A DNA stretch of 64,000 nt from the NCBI RefSeq assembly GCF_963678635.1, contig NC_087064.1, positions 65,837,548 through 65,901,547 on the forward strand, given 5' to 3'. Under the pieces are notes generated by a model. The model did no database searches. It worked only from the letters and a program-made list of their open reading frames with translations, and was not told the origin of the DNA. A program made the position numbers and the translations under genes. Origin of the DNA: Symsagittifera roscoffensis. Its lineage: Eukaryota > Xenacoelomorpha > Acoela > Convolutidae. Shown here one piece after another: positions 40,990-54,300 of the stretch. Each line of letters opens with the position of its first letter. Positions within the stretch are counted from its first letter, which is position 1.

Positions 40990-43660
40990 CAAAACGAAAT
41001 GAAAAAGCGAATTATGTTAAATTTTAATGGATCATGTCCAACACTAAAACATTTATGATTCAACTAAAAAATTTTTGAAATATAATTCCAAAAAATAACC
41101 GATTTGAATCAATTATAGTAGATTTTATTGCTTCGAAACAAAGCTAACAATGTCACCCAGTTTTAAAAGCTATAATAAATTATTTTGCAACTTATAAAAA
41201 AAGAACATGAAAGTCCATCGAAACCAATTATTCTCCATGAAATTCCAGAGCAGAAGGTTTGAGACGAAAAAAAAAGAAATTATAAAAGAAAATAGAAAGC
41301 TACAACTCAATTTTTTTTAAAAAAAAAATCAAGTGAAGGTTGTTTGATCGAGCATGTAAATGGCTGACGTAATTGTTTAAATCTCATAACTTTAGATATT
41401 TAAGCTTTACGAGGCTAAGCTGTGTGTTTTCTGAATTGTGAGTGGATTCCGCTACAAATTCACTCTATTTGACTTTTCTTTGAACTTGTGTTTTATCTTT
41501 TATTAGGGCGAACATTTTAATTATTATTTTGTCCTCGAATTCCATTGACATACAAACAACAAATGGTGAGCCCATCCAGTGTTCAGTTTAGCCTCGTGAT
41601 GAGATTGCAAATAATGTTTTTTTTTCTAATGAATAGGTCTATAGCCCAAAGATTTCTTTTTTTTAAACTATTTTTTTTTAAACACTTCAGGCAATTTTAA
41701 GTTCAGTTCTTAGAATTGACAAAGTATTATGCGTTTTTAATTTTAAGAAAATAAACCTTTTTAAGATATAATTGTACGACATTTCAAACCAAAGGCACTG
41801 AAAGTTTTTTCAATATTAATGCAAATTTTAAAAGTTGTTGTATGCGTAATTTGAACTGTAAAACTGTAAGTATTTTGGATGCTGATTAAGTCTTTATGAC
41901 TGGTTTCACAAAAAAAAAAATACAAACAAAAACTAGAGATTTGACTGGATCTTTAATGTAAAACCCACGCATATACTAACATTTTTAGTGAGCAATAAAC
42001 TTTTAGTCAAAATGGATGGCAAGATTGTCGGTTGAAAATTACAACCCTAAATTGCAATGACCGCATCCAGTATCAAGCGAAAATAAATTATACTTTAGTT
42101 TCAGTACCGGTCGTTCTAACATTGAGAAAAAACCTAATTCAATCAATCAATAATCTTATAATCTCTATATTCGTATTAAAACGTTATTAATTGTAAGATA
42201 ATTAGCTCGAATATACAGTATAATTTTACCTGTTATTGATACCTTTATGATCGATCTTTATTTGAAATGAAATATATTTCATTTCAATCGATAATAATCA
42301 ATTCTACTGGACAAAAATCTTTTTATTTGCTAAATTTGTCTACAATCTTGTTTGTCTACGATCATTCAGGCACCTTTCAAATCAAATCGAATACAAAACG
42401 TGGTTTTTTAATTTTTTTTTTTTTTGAAATTTGCATGATTTTTTTTGTATTTTTTCCACATTACGATAAGCAATTTCGTTTATTTTGATTATCAATTTGA
42501 CTAAATAATTTTTTAGCTTATCATGCAAATCAGACATTTAAAGTGAAGTGACCTCTAAGAAACCTTTGTTTTGTGGTAAAATTTTGTTTTCAGGTCAACC
42601 AAAAATTGACAGAACAAATCACCTTTACAAGTATCGTTATTTACAGCAATATCATGAATTAAAAAACTATGCTTTTTGGCGTGATAAACCTTCGCAAAAA
42701 AACTAAACTATAATCACTGGTACTAAAATCATTTTTAATTAATTATTAGAAAATAAAATCTAAACGCTTATAATTTTTTGAAAAATATCACAATTTTTTT
42801 GAACAAAAATTTTATAAATACTTAATTTTAATTATCATAAATATTATAACTGTCCAAAAAGGCACTTTAGAGTTGTTATAATTGATTATTCAAGTCTAAG
42901 GTTAGATGTGGAAACTTATCAACTATATCAGTTTAAAAACTAGAAAAGAACAATTTACCATAGCCATTTACAAATTATGTGACAATTGAAGTTGTATTTT
43001 TTCTAAATCAGGGAAACAATCGGCGTAAAAAGGATTTACGCTCAAACAAATTTTTCCGCAAAAAGTGTTATCAATTAATGACATCCAAAACACTTCAACA
43101 ATTTTTTTTCTAACTAAACTTTTGAATTTTTGAAGAAATTACGGAAAAAATGCGCCGGTGAATTTTTTTATGCAAATAAAATTTCATTTTATAGCTAGAA
43201 ATTGTCATGAAAACATTTTATATCACAGCCTAAAAAGATGTTGTTTTTTTTCTAAATTAAAACAATCTTGAAGTTTTAACTCTTTCATTTTGCTATAAGG
43301 ATTTGTTTTTTGCGAATACTGGAATTTAGTTTGAGATGAAAATTACTCAATAAATTTCTATTAAATCGTAAGCGATAATTTCTATTAAACCGTAATTTCT
43401 ACAAAAATTTTCTATTATGTCCTTTCAAATTCAATTGAGACAAGTAGTTTTGGTTACCATACGCTAATTTTATCACTTTATAAACCTTTGCTAGTCGTGC
43501 TAGTCGTGCTAGTCTCCCAGCATTAGTAAGACTAAACATTAAGACACGCTTTTGTTTTTTTATGAAGTAATAATAAAATAATTTTAAAAAATTGAAATTT
43601 TCATTTTTTTTCATTTTTTTTGTCTTGTGCTCCTCATTTTTCCCCCTCCGCCTCACTTTG
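40990..43660. other. AT-rich DNA with a 26-base perfect palindrome
   Basis: The palindrome centred at 42274/42275 (42262-42287) reads TTGAAATGAAATA and its exact reverse complement. No gene is supported; TATAATC/GATTATA motifs are frequent. Confidence 0.5.
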
Positions 43661-43664
43661 TAAA

Positions 43665-43990
43665 GTACGACCTGATATAATTTGAGTCTGGTAACGCATT
43701 AATAAGAGCAAATTGCCTAGCTCAATACAATTTGCAACGGTTTAATTCGCCGCTTATGCTTTGAATGTACAAAAAAAATTGCGCGTTAATTATCCCAAAT
43801 TGAACCATTGCTAATTTATAAACCCTCTGTAACATTACGAAAAAGAATCACACACATTTTAAACATCTTTTAAGTTTCAGCTCAGAACATCAGTACTTTT
43901 CAGATGAGAGTCAAAAATCTAGTCAAAAATTGTTAAATGAAAAGTCGAAGCAACGAACATTCCGTCATTTTATTCGAAAGTTGAAACATA
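43665..43990 (-). mobile_element. Family A-like element, strongly decayed
   Basis: Alignable stretches: ACGCATTAATAAGAGCAAAT, AATTGCGCGTTAATTATCCC, AAACCCTCTGTAACATTACG and the end TATTCGAAAGTTGAAACA. The hairpin end is absent. Confidence 0.55.
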
Positions 43991-45270
43991 TCATCAAATT
44001 ACATTTAAGGGTTGATTGACCGTTTTGTTTGCATTTCAGACATTCGCATTTTTGTCTGGCTGTCAGATTGTGCCATTGATTTAATAAATTCGATGACTCT
44101 CTTAATATAATTCATTCTGGTCGAAATGGGACCGTTGATGAAAACAAAACCAACTGTGAAGCAAAAACGAAGATTGGATAATTTCATCCTTTTTACTTTC
44201 ATGATTGAGTGATATTTTTTAACTGCCTTGTTTTTAAAATTAAGTATGAGATGATTTGACTGGGAGTTTTTTGAATAATTTGGGACTTTTTTATCTGGAT
44301 TTTTTTCAGCTGGTGTGAAATTTGCTGTCTAAACTGGTTACTCATAACTAAAAGTCGATATGATGCGACTATTTAATGTGAAACTGGGAGGTTTGAAATT
44401 TTCGTGCAAAGCCAAGCGCTTCGACCCAATTCATAATTGTTTTCAAAGTAGTGAAGCAAACTAATTCATGTCTACTTTGAGAAGATTTTAGATTTCATTT
44501 CAAACGTTTCAAGCGTTTTAACTTTAAGATTTCACCTGGGTGCAAATTTAGAGCATTGGAATGGTTGTTATTTGATCTGAAGCTCGAGAAATTAGCGCTC
44601 AGTACGAAAATTTAGGAATTTGCTTTGAGGGGAGTAATATTGTTCTAAAATTTTGAAGAAAACTCAGCAGAAATATGCAAAAAGAGAATTGATATATCAA
44701 TTATTCACTTGGACTAATACGCTTTTTATAGATAAGGGACTCAAATTTGTTAGAATATTATTCTATGTCTATGATAAAAAAAAGATTTTGTGGAGCTGTT
44801 TGATCAGCTGAATTCAACTAGCGGATTTTTTAAAACTTTCTTTTTAATCAAAATGTATTGTTTATTTTCAAATGAAGAATCAAAGAACGATGCCAAAATT
44901 CCATGTAGACTTGAAGAGAAAAAAGCTGCTTCCAATTCAAAATGTTTGCAAAAATTTTTGACTTTACATTTCCAACTTAAATTAAAGAAATGGTTTCCCA
45001 CTTTTTGTTATGGCAATTTATATCAATTTGATATCATAGGAGATTTTTATTTTTTTAAAAAAAAATTCGTTAGCAAAAATCTCAAATATTGCCGTTCCTC
45101 TAACTCTTGGCGCCTCTAGTGCTTCGTTTTGTTGGAAAAATTTGAAATGTTTTTTGATTTTTTTGTCAGGGAAAATATCAAGGAAAACTCGAACGACCTG
45201 ATTGCCATTAAAAAAATTGAAAATAATTGAAAGTTTTCAGAAGAGCGAAAAAATTTACTAAGAAATTTAT
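43991..45270. other. AT-rich DNA
   Basis: Open frames at 44005-44202 (minus) and 44790-45119 (plus, 109 codons) have no recognisable motif or supporting splice or signal context. Confidence 0.4.
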
Positions 45271-45284
45271 ATTTTAGAGTATTT

Positions 45285-45382
45285 TTTCCACGGGGGCGAT
45301 TTAGGGGGGGGGGGGATTGCGGACGTCCCCCTTTGGTATTCTTTTATGACATCATTTTAGGCCAACCAACCCTAAATCTTTG

Positions 45383-45449
<67 letters not shown>

Positions 45450-45615
45450 CTTTTGAAGAAAAGCGCGCGCAAAAAAAAACGCATTTCTCGAAACTTTCCA
45501 AAAGTACCCAAAAACTTTTTTTACCTGTATTTTTTCAAAAACTTGCCTGTGGCGCAAAGTTTTTGCAGCAAAATAGGGTCTTTATAGTGTTCTGGAAGTG
45601 CTCGGAAAATCAATA
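45285..45615 (-). mobile_element. Family E element interrupted by a 62-bp (AT)n microsatellite
   Basis: GGGGGCGATTTAGGGGG at the left, and CTCGGAAAATCAATAATA at the right, which is the reverse complement of the family's GATTTTCCGAG. (AT)n occupies 45386-45447. The periodic tyrosine-isoleucine open frames across it are an artefact of the microsatellite. Confidence 0.6.
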
Positions 45616-45725
45616 ATAAGACAAGTCGTTTGCCTGATTTCAAAGTAGAACAACTTCTGAGCCGGATTAAACTGATGTTATCGTTATAATAGCAATACTA
45701 TAAACCCTATCTATAATAGAACAAG

Positions 45726-46346
45726 CATAGCCGGTTACTGTGCGAGTCTTAGTCTTGCACCATAATCTTAGAGAAAAAAAAGATCTTTCGAATTATTGTC
45801 GTTTTTTTCGGCGTGTTGTATTAGGTATATTAGGTACAAAAAACTGGGGTATAAAACTGGGGATTAGGTATAGTTGACTGCCATACTAAAATAAGCAAAA
45901 TGAAAAACAATTTTTGTGGAAAAATACTAAAAAACGAAAAAAAAATTTAAAATTTTCAAAACAATTTTCAGGTTTTTTGCAGTTTTTTGAGTTTTTAAAA
46001 CTTATTGTTCTAAAAGGCGTTAGAAAAACCCACAGTAAATTAAAATTACAACTAAGTTTTTACCTTTTAAATTAAGCTATTATAAAGTTTAAAGCCATAA
46101 TAAGACTACTCACTTGCTTTATTCGCTCGAAAATTTCAAACCTGTTTTTCTCGACACTGCGAAAACTTTTTCAATTTTTTTAAAGGTGGCTCAAATCACA
46201 ACTCGAAGGGCTTTAAACTGGTATATCACTCAACCGAATCCGATGTTTATTTGTGGTACCTGATTTTGCATGGAAAACAAAAAGAAGAAAAAAAACTAAA
46301 ACACCCGAATACAAAGTTCCTCCCCATTTTCAATGGTCGGAACCAA
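45726..46346 (-). mobile_element. Family C element
   Basis: Starts ATAGCCGGTTACTGTGCGAG with a hairpin variant. The interior has CTCACTTGCTTTATTCGCTC and TATATCACTC. Ends TTTTCAATGGTCGGAACCAA. Confidence 0.75.
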
Positions 46347-47249
46347 AATCCTATCTATTGCAATTCAATTATCCCAAACTAGCCGAGTAGACAAATTTCT
46401 AATCAGGTGAGCAATTTTTCAGTGGGAAACTTGAATTTTTGGGAGAACCATACTGAGAACAAATATGCCACCTTTTTCTTCGAAAGTTGTAACAATTTTA
46501 AAATATTTAGTCAAACCTGAAAACCATTTAACATTTCATCAGAACTTATGTTGCTCTTTTTGAGACACTCCAATTTTTTGGCAGTTTGCCATCCCATGAA
46601 TATTGTCTTCTTTTAAATTTTTAAATGCTTAGCGTGCCATTTGGACAAACTTTCTGATATAAATTAATTTAAACGTCCCTTTTTACAACCAACACTCAAG
46701 ATCAGTTTCACTTCCTTAGTTTGATTAAATAAACAACCCCGGGTTAACAAGAAACGCTGATCACAAAAATTTTATTTATGCGAAAAATGCTATCATTCAA
46801 TTCCATACTAGCTCAGGCAAGAAACAAATGCCTGGAAATTGAAAGAATGACACGCTTTCCATTGATTGGACGGTATGACTTTTTTCCATTAACGGATTTG
46901 TATGAAATTTTTTCGCATAGATAGAACTTGTTTTTTTTTTGTATTTCGTTGTATGTTTTTATATTTAGCTCTGAATTACGAAAACGATTTTGATTTTTTC
47001 ACATGAGAAAACCAATAGGTTAAACGGCACAAAAATTACAGTTTAAATTCCGTATTCAGATATGACAAGTAAACTAAACTTTTAAATTCCACATAAATTT
47101 AGTTAAAAATTTGTAGATTTGTATATGACTTTAATGCTTTTTTGTAATATCAGTGGTTTAGATCGTATTATCTATAGTTGGAAAATTGTATACCTAACAT
47201 CCACAAAACTTTTTGATTCCCAACTCTTCTATGTAAAAGTCAGAAAACA
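46347..47249. other. AT-rich DNA between family C and the retroelement
   Basis: A small decayed family A end (CTTCGAAAGTTGTAACAAT near 46480) is visible. Otherwise no structure. Confidence 0.4.
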
Positions 47250-49990
47250 TAGTCTGGACTGGTTCTTGTTTAAATTGCTCTAACGGAAAAAATTTAAAAA
47301 TTCTGCTTCCACGAAACAATTTTTGCAATTGTTCGTTTAATCGAAAAAGTTATTTTAGCGATTGAAAAATAAACTAACCATTACTTTCTTAAACTTTGTA
47401 ATTTTGTTGATAAAAAAACATAACGATGCAGTTTTCATGCTTAAGAACTGCATGAAAATTTTTTTCACTTGGAGATGTCTAATAAATTTTTGTCAAAGAA
47501 AAGGTTTTCAGTCGGAAAAAAAAACGGCCATTTTGTGATTTGATACTTCTTAAAACCAATTTGAAGAGTTTTTCAGTTTGGGATGAAACGGTGATCACGC
47601 AACTGTTATCAGCGAAACTTTATAAAAAGAATTCATTTCATAGACTCCATTATTATAATTGTATGAGAAATAAATTTTTCGTATGGAGGCCAAGAGGTCA
47701 ACCCAGGTCAATTTATTTATAAGTTTTTATCAAAAATTTGTTCAAGATTGGTAGTCCACTCACTTCTGAAAAACAATAGACTGGCAATCAGATGCAGTCA
47801 ATGCTTCCCACTGTGTTTACGCAATTCAGAGCAAATAATGACTTATTAATGGCAATAAAGGATGCGTCATCATCACATTCATCAATTTTAGGACGTATTC
47901 AAAGACATATTCAAAAAGAGAGCAACCAAGTTGGGTTAAAAGTTGTCCAATATGAAAATAGAAAACCAAAAAAAAAGTGAATCAAAGTTTCATCTCGAAA
48001 CTTTTTATCAGAAAACTTGTTCTACGTGAGATTACAAGTTCTTCTCCCTTTTTAATGCGATTTGTACTTTTTGACTTGTGATCCAACTGGTTCTTTTATT
48101 TTCACTTAAAAGGAAATTTTTTTCTACCTGTAGGGTATCTGCGGTTTTTCAGTAGAGTAAATGAGTGTAGTATTTCTAAATTTAAAACCTGTTTCACAAA
48201 ACTCATTCACGTAGGGTGGGCACAAAAACTGTACATGAATCATCAATCATTGAACTTTTTTTGGGGTGCATGAAACAGAAAATACATCCATTACTAGCTA
48301 TATAACCTTTTTTCTTCAGAAGAATTGTTTGACTTTTACTGGTATTTTTTTTCAAGTTTTCGATTGTGCTTTGACCAATGTTTATCGAGTTAAGAGGTTC
48401 AAAAGTATATTGTTTAAATTGCTCTATCTATTTAAGATCTTTTGACCCGCGGTTTTTTTTAGCTCGCTCATAAGCAAAAACTTAAAGTTTTTACATCCAC
48501 AAAAAAAATTGGCACATGTTTGTTCAATCATAAGGGTGATATAGCGACCGAACAAAACTAAACAATTTTTTCCTCAATGGTTGAACTTTGTAAGTAAAAT
48601 GTTAATGATGCAATTTTTAGAAATGTCAGACAGTTGGTATGCCAAATATTTTTTTGTCAAAAACAGGTCTTCCATTCAGAAAAAAAAACAAGTATAATTT
48701 CGTTTGATACTACTTAAAACCAAATATAATTTGATTATGAAAACTTTTTAGGATTAGCAGTCCGCTCACTTCACAAATCAAATAGGGGGGGAAACTTGCA
48801 GTCAAAGCTTCCCAGAGATGTATATTTTATTAGAAGCAATATAGGATGCATCATCATCATATTTTTTTATCAAGACATATTCAGAAGTAGAACAACCAAA
48901 ATGCATTATAAATTGCCCCACATGAAAATTAAAAACATATAAAAATGGTGAACTGAAGTTTCATCTCATAACATTTTCATCAGAAAACTTGTTCTATATC
49001 AGATTACCAAGTCTTCGTCTTTTTATTCTGCGATGTGTACTTTTTGACTCATGTTCTAAATGGTTGTTTTCTTGTCAATTAAAAATATTTAGAAAATTAC
49101 AGCCAGCAGCGTATCTGTGGATTTCGAGCGTAATATTTGTGTCAATATTTTCTTCCAAAGTTAGCTCAAGTTTTCAAAATCAGTTGTTCTTCAAAAAAAC
49201 TAAGTGAATGTTGCTAGTTTTTTTTTTAAATTTTTTTATTCCGCTTTGACCATTTTTTATCAAGTTTGGAAATTCAACAAATTATCTAAAAAATGTTTTC
49301 AAAATACCATTTGAATGTTTCAATTTATCGTTTCATGCCTAATTGTTTAAGTTACCCGACTTATTTTTTGACCCGCGGTTTTTTTCTAGGTTGGACGCAT
49401 AAATTTGAAGAATTTGTATCCAGAGTAAAAATTTGGCAAATGTTTGCTTAATCATAAGTCTGCTTTAGCAACAAAAAAGACTAGTTTGTTCCTCAATTTA
49501 AAGAATTTTTAAGCCAAAAAGTTAATGATGCAGTTTTCATAAATTAAAACTGTATTAAAAACTTCTCACACAGAGATGTCAAACAATTGGGATGTCGAAT
49601 ATTTTTTTGTCAAAAAACAGGTCTTTCAATCAGAACAAAACCGGTATAACTTTATTTGATACCACTTAAAACCATATATATTTCTGAAATACTTCTGAAC
49701 ATCAATAGACGGGGAAACAAATGCAGTGAAAGTTTCCCACTGTGTTGACGCAGTTTGAAGCAAATAAAAAAAAGAAGCATAGAAGGATGTATTATCATCA
49801 GAATCTTTCTTATCAAGAAAATTTCAAAAGTAGAATAACCAATTAAAATTGCCCGACATGAAAAATCAAAACATAAAAAGTAGGCAATTGAAATTTCAGG
49901 ATGAATACTTGTTATCAGAAAACCTGTTCTACATGAGATAACGAGGTCTTCGAATCTCGATTCAGTGTATGTACCATATTCAAACCGAAG
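47250..49990 (+). repeat. 5' non-coding repeat units 0-3 of the retroelement
   Basis: Diverged tandem units of about 0.92-1.0 kb: partial unit 0 (about 47250-47751), unit 1 (47752-48758), unit 2 (48759-49690) and partial unit 3 (49691-about 49990). Units 1 and 2 start with TCCACTCACTTC-/TCCGCTCACTTC-like sequence and carry TTGACCCGCGGTTTTTTT about 650-700 bp in. Each unit also has a GTTAATGATGCA...TTT stretch before the next start. Open frames inside are not conserved between units. Confidence 0.8.
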
Positions 49991-51309
49991 GCTTAATATT
50001 GCGCAGCCAGCCGTTACCAAAATCCCACTAGGAATCACTCCGTTCTGGCAAAAAAACCTCGGCGGAACCATTGATCGAGTGGGACAAATGGAACCATTAA
50101 TTATTCCTAGGCGTTATAGCTGAGGTCGGAATAAAACTACAAAAGCTATTGCAAAATCCTCCACCTGTACCAAAACCCCAAGAACCGGAGTACGAACTAC
50201 CGATAGAGGGGGAAACGAACACGCAAGTACGAGATCGCAATCTAAGAAATCAAGAGAAGCGAGTGATATGGGAGAATCAATCCGCACATTTAAACAGCCT
50301 CGGTCGAACAGTAGATGGTGCCCCGTGGGAGGAAGCAGACATCAAAATCCGAAGCTACATATATCTCTGCTTGAGGTCTGAGGGTCAAAGAAGTGTAACA
50401 CAAAACTACCCGGATCTAAAGATGCAGGAGATTACGACCAGGGATTTCTGGGAGAGATTAAGGAGGCTGTTCATAAAAGAAAAAAACGTTACCTTTAGTA
50501 GGTATGAAGCCTTTACAACGAAACAGTGGAAGACAGAAACACTCGAGCAATACCACCGTTGCCAAATGGAACTTGTGGTAAAAGGGAACTTCAAATGCCC
50601 TAACTGCAATGATGGGGGATTGGAGACCGAAGTTATCCGTGATCTGTTAATCGCAACGACCTCTTCTGCTCAAGCACTCGAATATGCAATTAGACGAAAG
50701 AAGAGTTTGGAGAACCAATTGCTTATTCAAAAGCAGGGCTCAGTAATAATTAGGCAAAAGACAACCATGAAAACAGAACCAGTTGGCTTCATCCAGAGGA
50801 AAGGAAACATCAATAATCGATATCCGACACGGGGATGACGAGGAAATCAACTACAACAACAATGAGGAAACCCCCAACGACAATCAACAGAGCAAAAACA
50901 ACAATACTTCAAATGCGGCAACCCTTTTGGCCCCGGGCATCTCCAACAATGCCCCGCCAGAGACAAAATATGTAACAAATGTACAAAACGTTGCCATTAA
51001 ACACGGTTGTGCAAATCCTCGGACATCAACGCTATTGAAGATGATCAGACATCTTGACCATCTCTTCAGGACACAGACGTAGCAGCCTATGTTAATTACC
51101 TGCAGGCAGGTAATCTCATTCCAGGTTGAGAAATTGTACACCCGGATGACTCGACAACGGATTCAATCCAATTTGAAAGCAAACCAAATGGTAGAATGGG
51201 AGAGGCCGATTTAAAGGGACATTTACTGAGGGTTAGAGCAGGACCAAACAACCTGGTCTTTATTGCAGATACTGTTTTATTTATCAAAAAACGGCATATT
51301 TTATTACTG
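47752..51309 (+). repeat. 3.56-kb tandem duplication inside the retroelement, copy 1
   Basis: Spans units 1-3, the gag region and the start of protease. It ends ...CATATTTTATTACTG, where the next copy starts abruptly with TAGTCCACTCACTTC. The second copy has the same order and about the same length (offset 3558). Confidence 0.95.
50071..51309 (+). pseudogene. gag (with start of protease), duplication copy 1
   Basis: The longest intact piece (50149-50838) encodes a capsid-like gag segment, including PPPVPKPQEPEYELPIEG and FWERLRRLFIKEK. Further on, past TGA stops at 50836-50838, the same frame has two zinc knuckles between 50914 and 51012: CGNPFGPGHLQQC, then CNKCTKRCH, with a TAA just after that histidine. 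The protease start (FIADT) precedes the abrupt end at the duplication junction. An early TAA replaces a glutamine codon near 50097. No ATG opens the frame. Confidence 0.85.
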
Positions 51310-54300
51310 TAGTCCACTCACTTCTGAAAAACAATAGACTGGCAATCAGATGCAGTCAATGCTTCCCACTGTGTTTACGCAATTCAGAGCAAATAATGAC
51401 TTATTAATGGCAATAAATGATGCGTCATCATCACATTCATCAATTTTAGGACGTATTCAAAGACATATTCAAAAAGAGAACAACCAAGTTGGGTTAAAAG
51501 TTGTCCAATATGAAAATAGAAAACCAAAAAAATAGTGAATCAAAGTTTCATCTCGAAACTTTTTATCAGAAAACTTGTTCTACGTGAGATTACAAGTTCT
51601 CTCCCTTTTCAATGCGATTTGTACTTTTTGACTTGTGATCCAACTGGTTCTTTTATTTTCACTTAAAAGGAAATTTTTTTTCTTCCTGTAGGGTATCTGC
51701 GGTTTTCCAGTAGAATAAATGAGTGTAGTATTTCTAAATTTAAAACCTGTTTCACAAAACTCATTCACGTAGGGTGGGCACAAAAACTGTACATGAATCA
51801 TCAATCATTGAACTTTTTTTTGGGTGCATGAAACAGAAAATACATCCATTACTAGCTATATAACCTTTTTTCTTCAGAAGAATTGGTTGACTATTACTGG
51901 TATTTTTTTTCAAGTTTTCGATTGTGCTTTGACCAATGTTTATCGAGTTAAGAGGTTCAAAAATATATTGTTTAAATTGCTCTATCTATTTTAAATCTTT
52001 TGACCCGCGGTTTTTTTAGCTCGCTCATAAGCAAAAACTTAAAGTTTTTGCATCCACAAAAAAAATTGGCACATGTTTGTTCAATCATTAGGGTGATATA
52101 GCAACTGAACAAAACTAAACAATTATTTCCTCAATGGTTGAATTTTGTAAGTAAAATGTTAATGATGCAGTTTTTAGAAATGTCAGACAGTTGGGATGCC
52201 AACTAATCTTATGTCAAAAACAAGTCTTCCATTCAGAAAAAAAAAACAAGTATAATTTCGTTTGATACTACTTAAAACCAAATATAATTTGATTATGAAA
52301 ACTTTTTAGGATTAGCTGTCCGCTCACTTCACAAATCAAATAGGGGGAAACTTGCAGTCAAAGCTTCCCAGAGATGTATATTTTATTAGAAGCAATATAG
52401 GATTCATCATCATCATATTTTTTTATCAAGACATATTCAGAAGTAGAACAAACAAAATGCATTATAAATTGCCCCACACGAAAATTAAAAACATAGGAAA
52501 ATGGTGAAATGAAGTTTCATCTCATAACATTTTCATCAGAAAACTTGTTCTATTTCAGATTACTAAGTCTTCGTCTTTTTATTCTGCGATGTGTACTTTT
52601 TGACTCATGTTCTAAATGGTTGTTTTCTTTTCAATTAAAAATATTTAGAAAATTACAGCCAGAAGCGTATCTGTGGATTTTGAGCGTAATATTTGTGTCA
52701 ATAATTTCATCCAAAGTTAGCTCAAGTTTTCAATATCAGTTGTTCTTCAAAAAAACTAAGTGAATGTTGCTAGTTTTTTTTTAAATTTTTTTATTCCGCT
52801 TTGACCATTTTTTATCAGGTTTGGAAACTCAACAAATTATCTAAAAAAATTTTCAAAATACCATTTGAATGTTTCAATTTATCGTTTCATATCTAATTGT
52901 TTAAGTTACCCGACTTATTTTTTGACCCGCGGTTTTTTTCTAAGTTGGATGCATAAATTTGAAGAATTTGCATCCAGAGTAAAAGTTTAGCAAATGTTTG
53001 CTTAATCATAAGGCTGCTTTAGCAACAAAAAACACGAGTTTATTCCTCAATTTAAAGAATTTTTAAGCCAAAAAGTTAATGATGCAGTTTTCATAAATTA
53101 AAACTGTATTAAAAACTTCTCACACAGAGATGTCAAACAATTGGGATGTCGATTATTTTTTTGTCAAAAAACAGGTCTTTCAATCAGACCAAAACCGGTA
53201 TAACTTTATTTGATACCACTTAAAACCATATATATTTCTGAAATACTTCTGAAAATCAATAGACGGGGAAACAAATGCAGTGAAAGTTTCCCACTGTGTT
53301 GACGCAGTTTAGAGCAAATAAAAAAAAGAAGCATAGAAGGATGTATTATCATCAGAATCTTTCTTTTCAAGACAATTTCAAAATTAGAATAACCAATTAA
53401 AATTGCCCGATATGAAAAATCAAAACATAAAAAGTAGACAATTGAAATTTCAGGATGAATACTTGTTATCAGAAAACTTGTTCTACATGAGAGAACGAGG
53501 TCTTTGAATCTCGATTCAGTTTACGTACCATATTCAAACCGAAGGTTTAACATTGCGCAGCCAGCCGTTACCAAAATCCCACTAAGAATCACTCCGTTCT
53601 GACAAAAAATCCTCGGCGGAACCATTGATCGAGTGGGACAAATGGAACCAACAATTATTCCTAGGCGTTATAGCTAAGGATGGAATAAACCTACAAAAGC
53701 TATTGCAAAATCCTCCACCTGTACCAAAACCCCAAGAACCGGAGTACGAACTACCGATAGAGGGGGAAACGAACACGCAAGTACGAGATCGCAATCTAAG
53801 AAATCAAGGGAAGCGAGTGATAAGGGAGAATCAATGTGCACATTTAAACAGCCTCGGTCGAACAGTAGATAGTGCCGCGTGGGAGGAAGCAGACATCAAA
53901 ATCCGAAGCTACATATATCTCTGCTTGAGGGCTGAGGGACAAAGAAGTGTAAAACAAAACTACCCGGATCTAAAGATGCAGGAAACTACGATCAGGGATT
54001 TCTGGGAGAGATTAAGGCGACTGTTCATAAAAGAAAAAACGTTACCTTTAATAGGTATGAAGCCTTTACAACGAAACAGTGGAAGACAGAAACACTCGAG
54101 CAATACCACTGTTGCCAAATGGAGTTTGTGGTAAAAGGGAACTTCAAATGCCCTAACTGCGATGATGGGGGATTGGAGACCGAGATCTGTTTACCGCAAC
54201 GACCTCTTAGCTGAAACAAAAACGCCTGCTCAAGCACTCGAGTATGCAATTAGACGAAAGAAGAATTTGGAGAACCAACTGCTTATTCAAAAGCAGGGCT

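Noticed and set aside
44790-45119. 109-codon open frame
   Set aside because: No ATG context, domain or repeat support. A frame of this length is plausible by chance in 64 kb, and the opposite strand is also open there.
45333-45616. Open frames with long Tyr-Ile repeats on both strands
   Set aside because: Produced by the (AT)n microsatellite at 45386-45447.
47792-47980. 62-codon frame repeated at 51350-51535
   Set aside because: Repeated only through the 3.56-kb duplication; the diverged units 2 and 3 do not keep it open.
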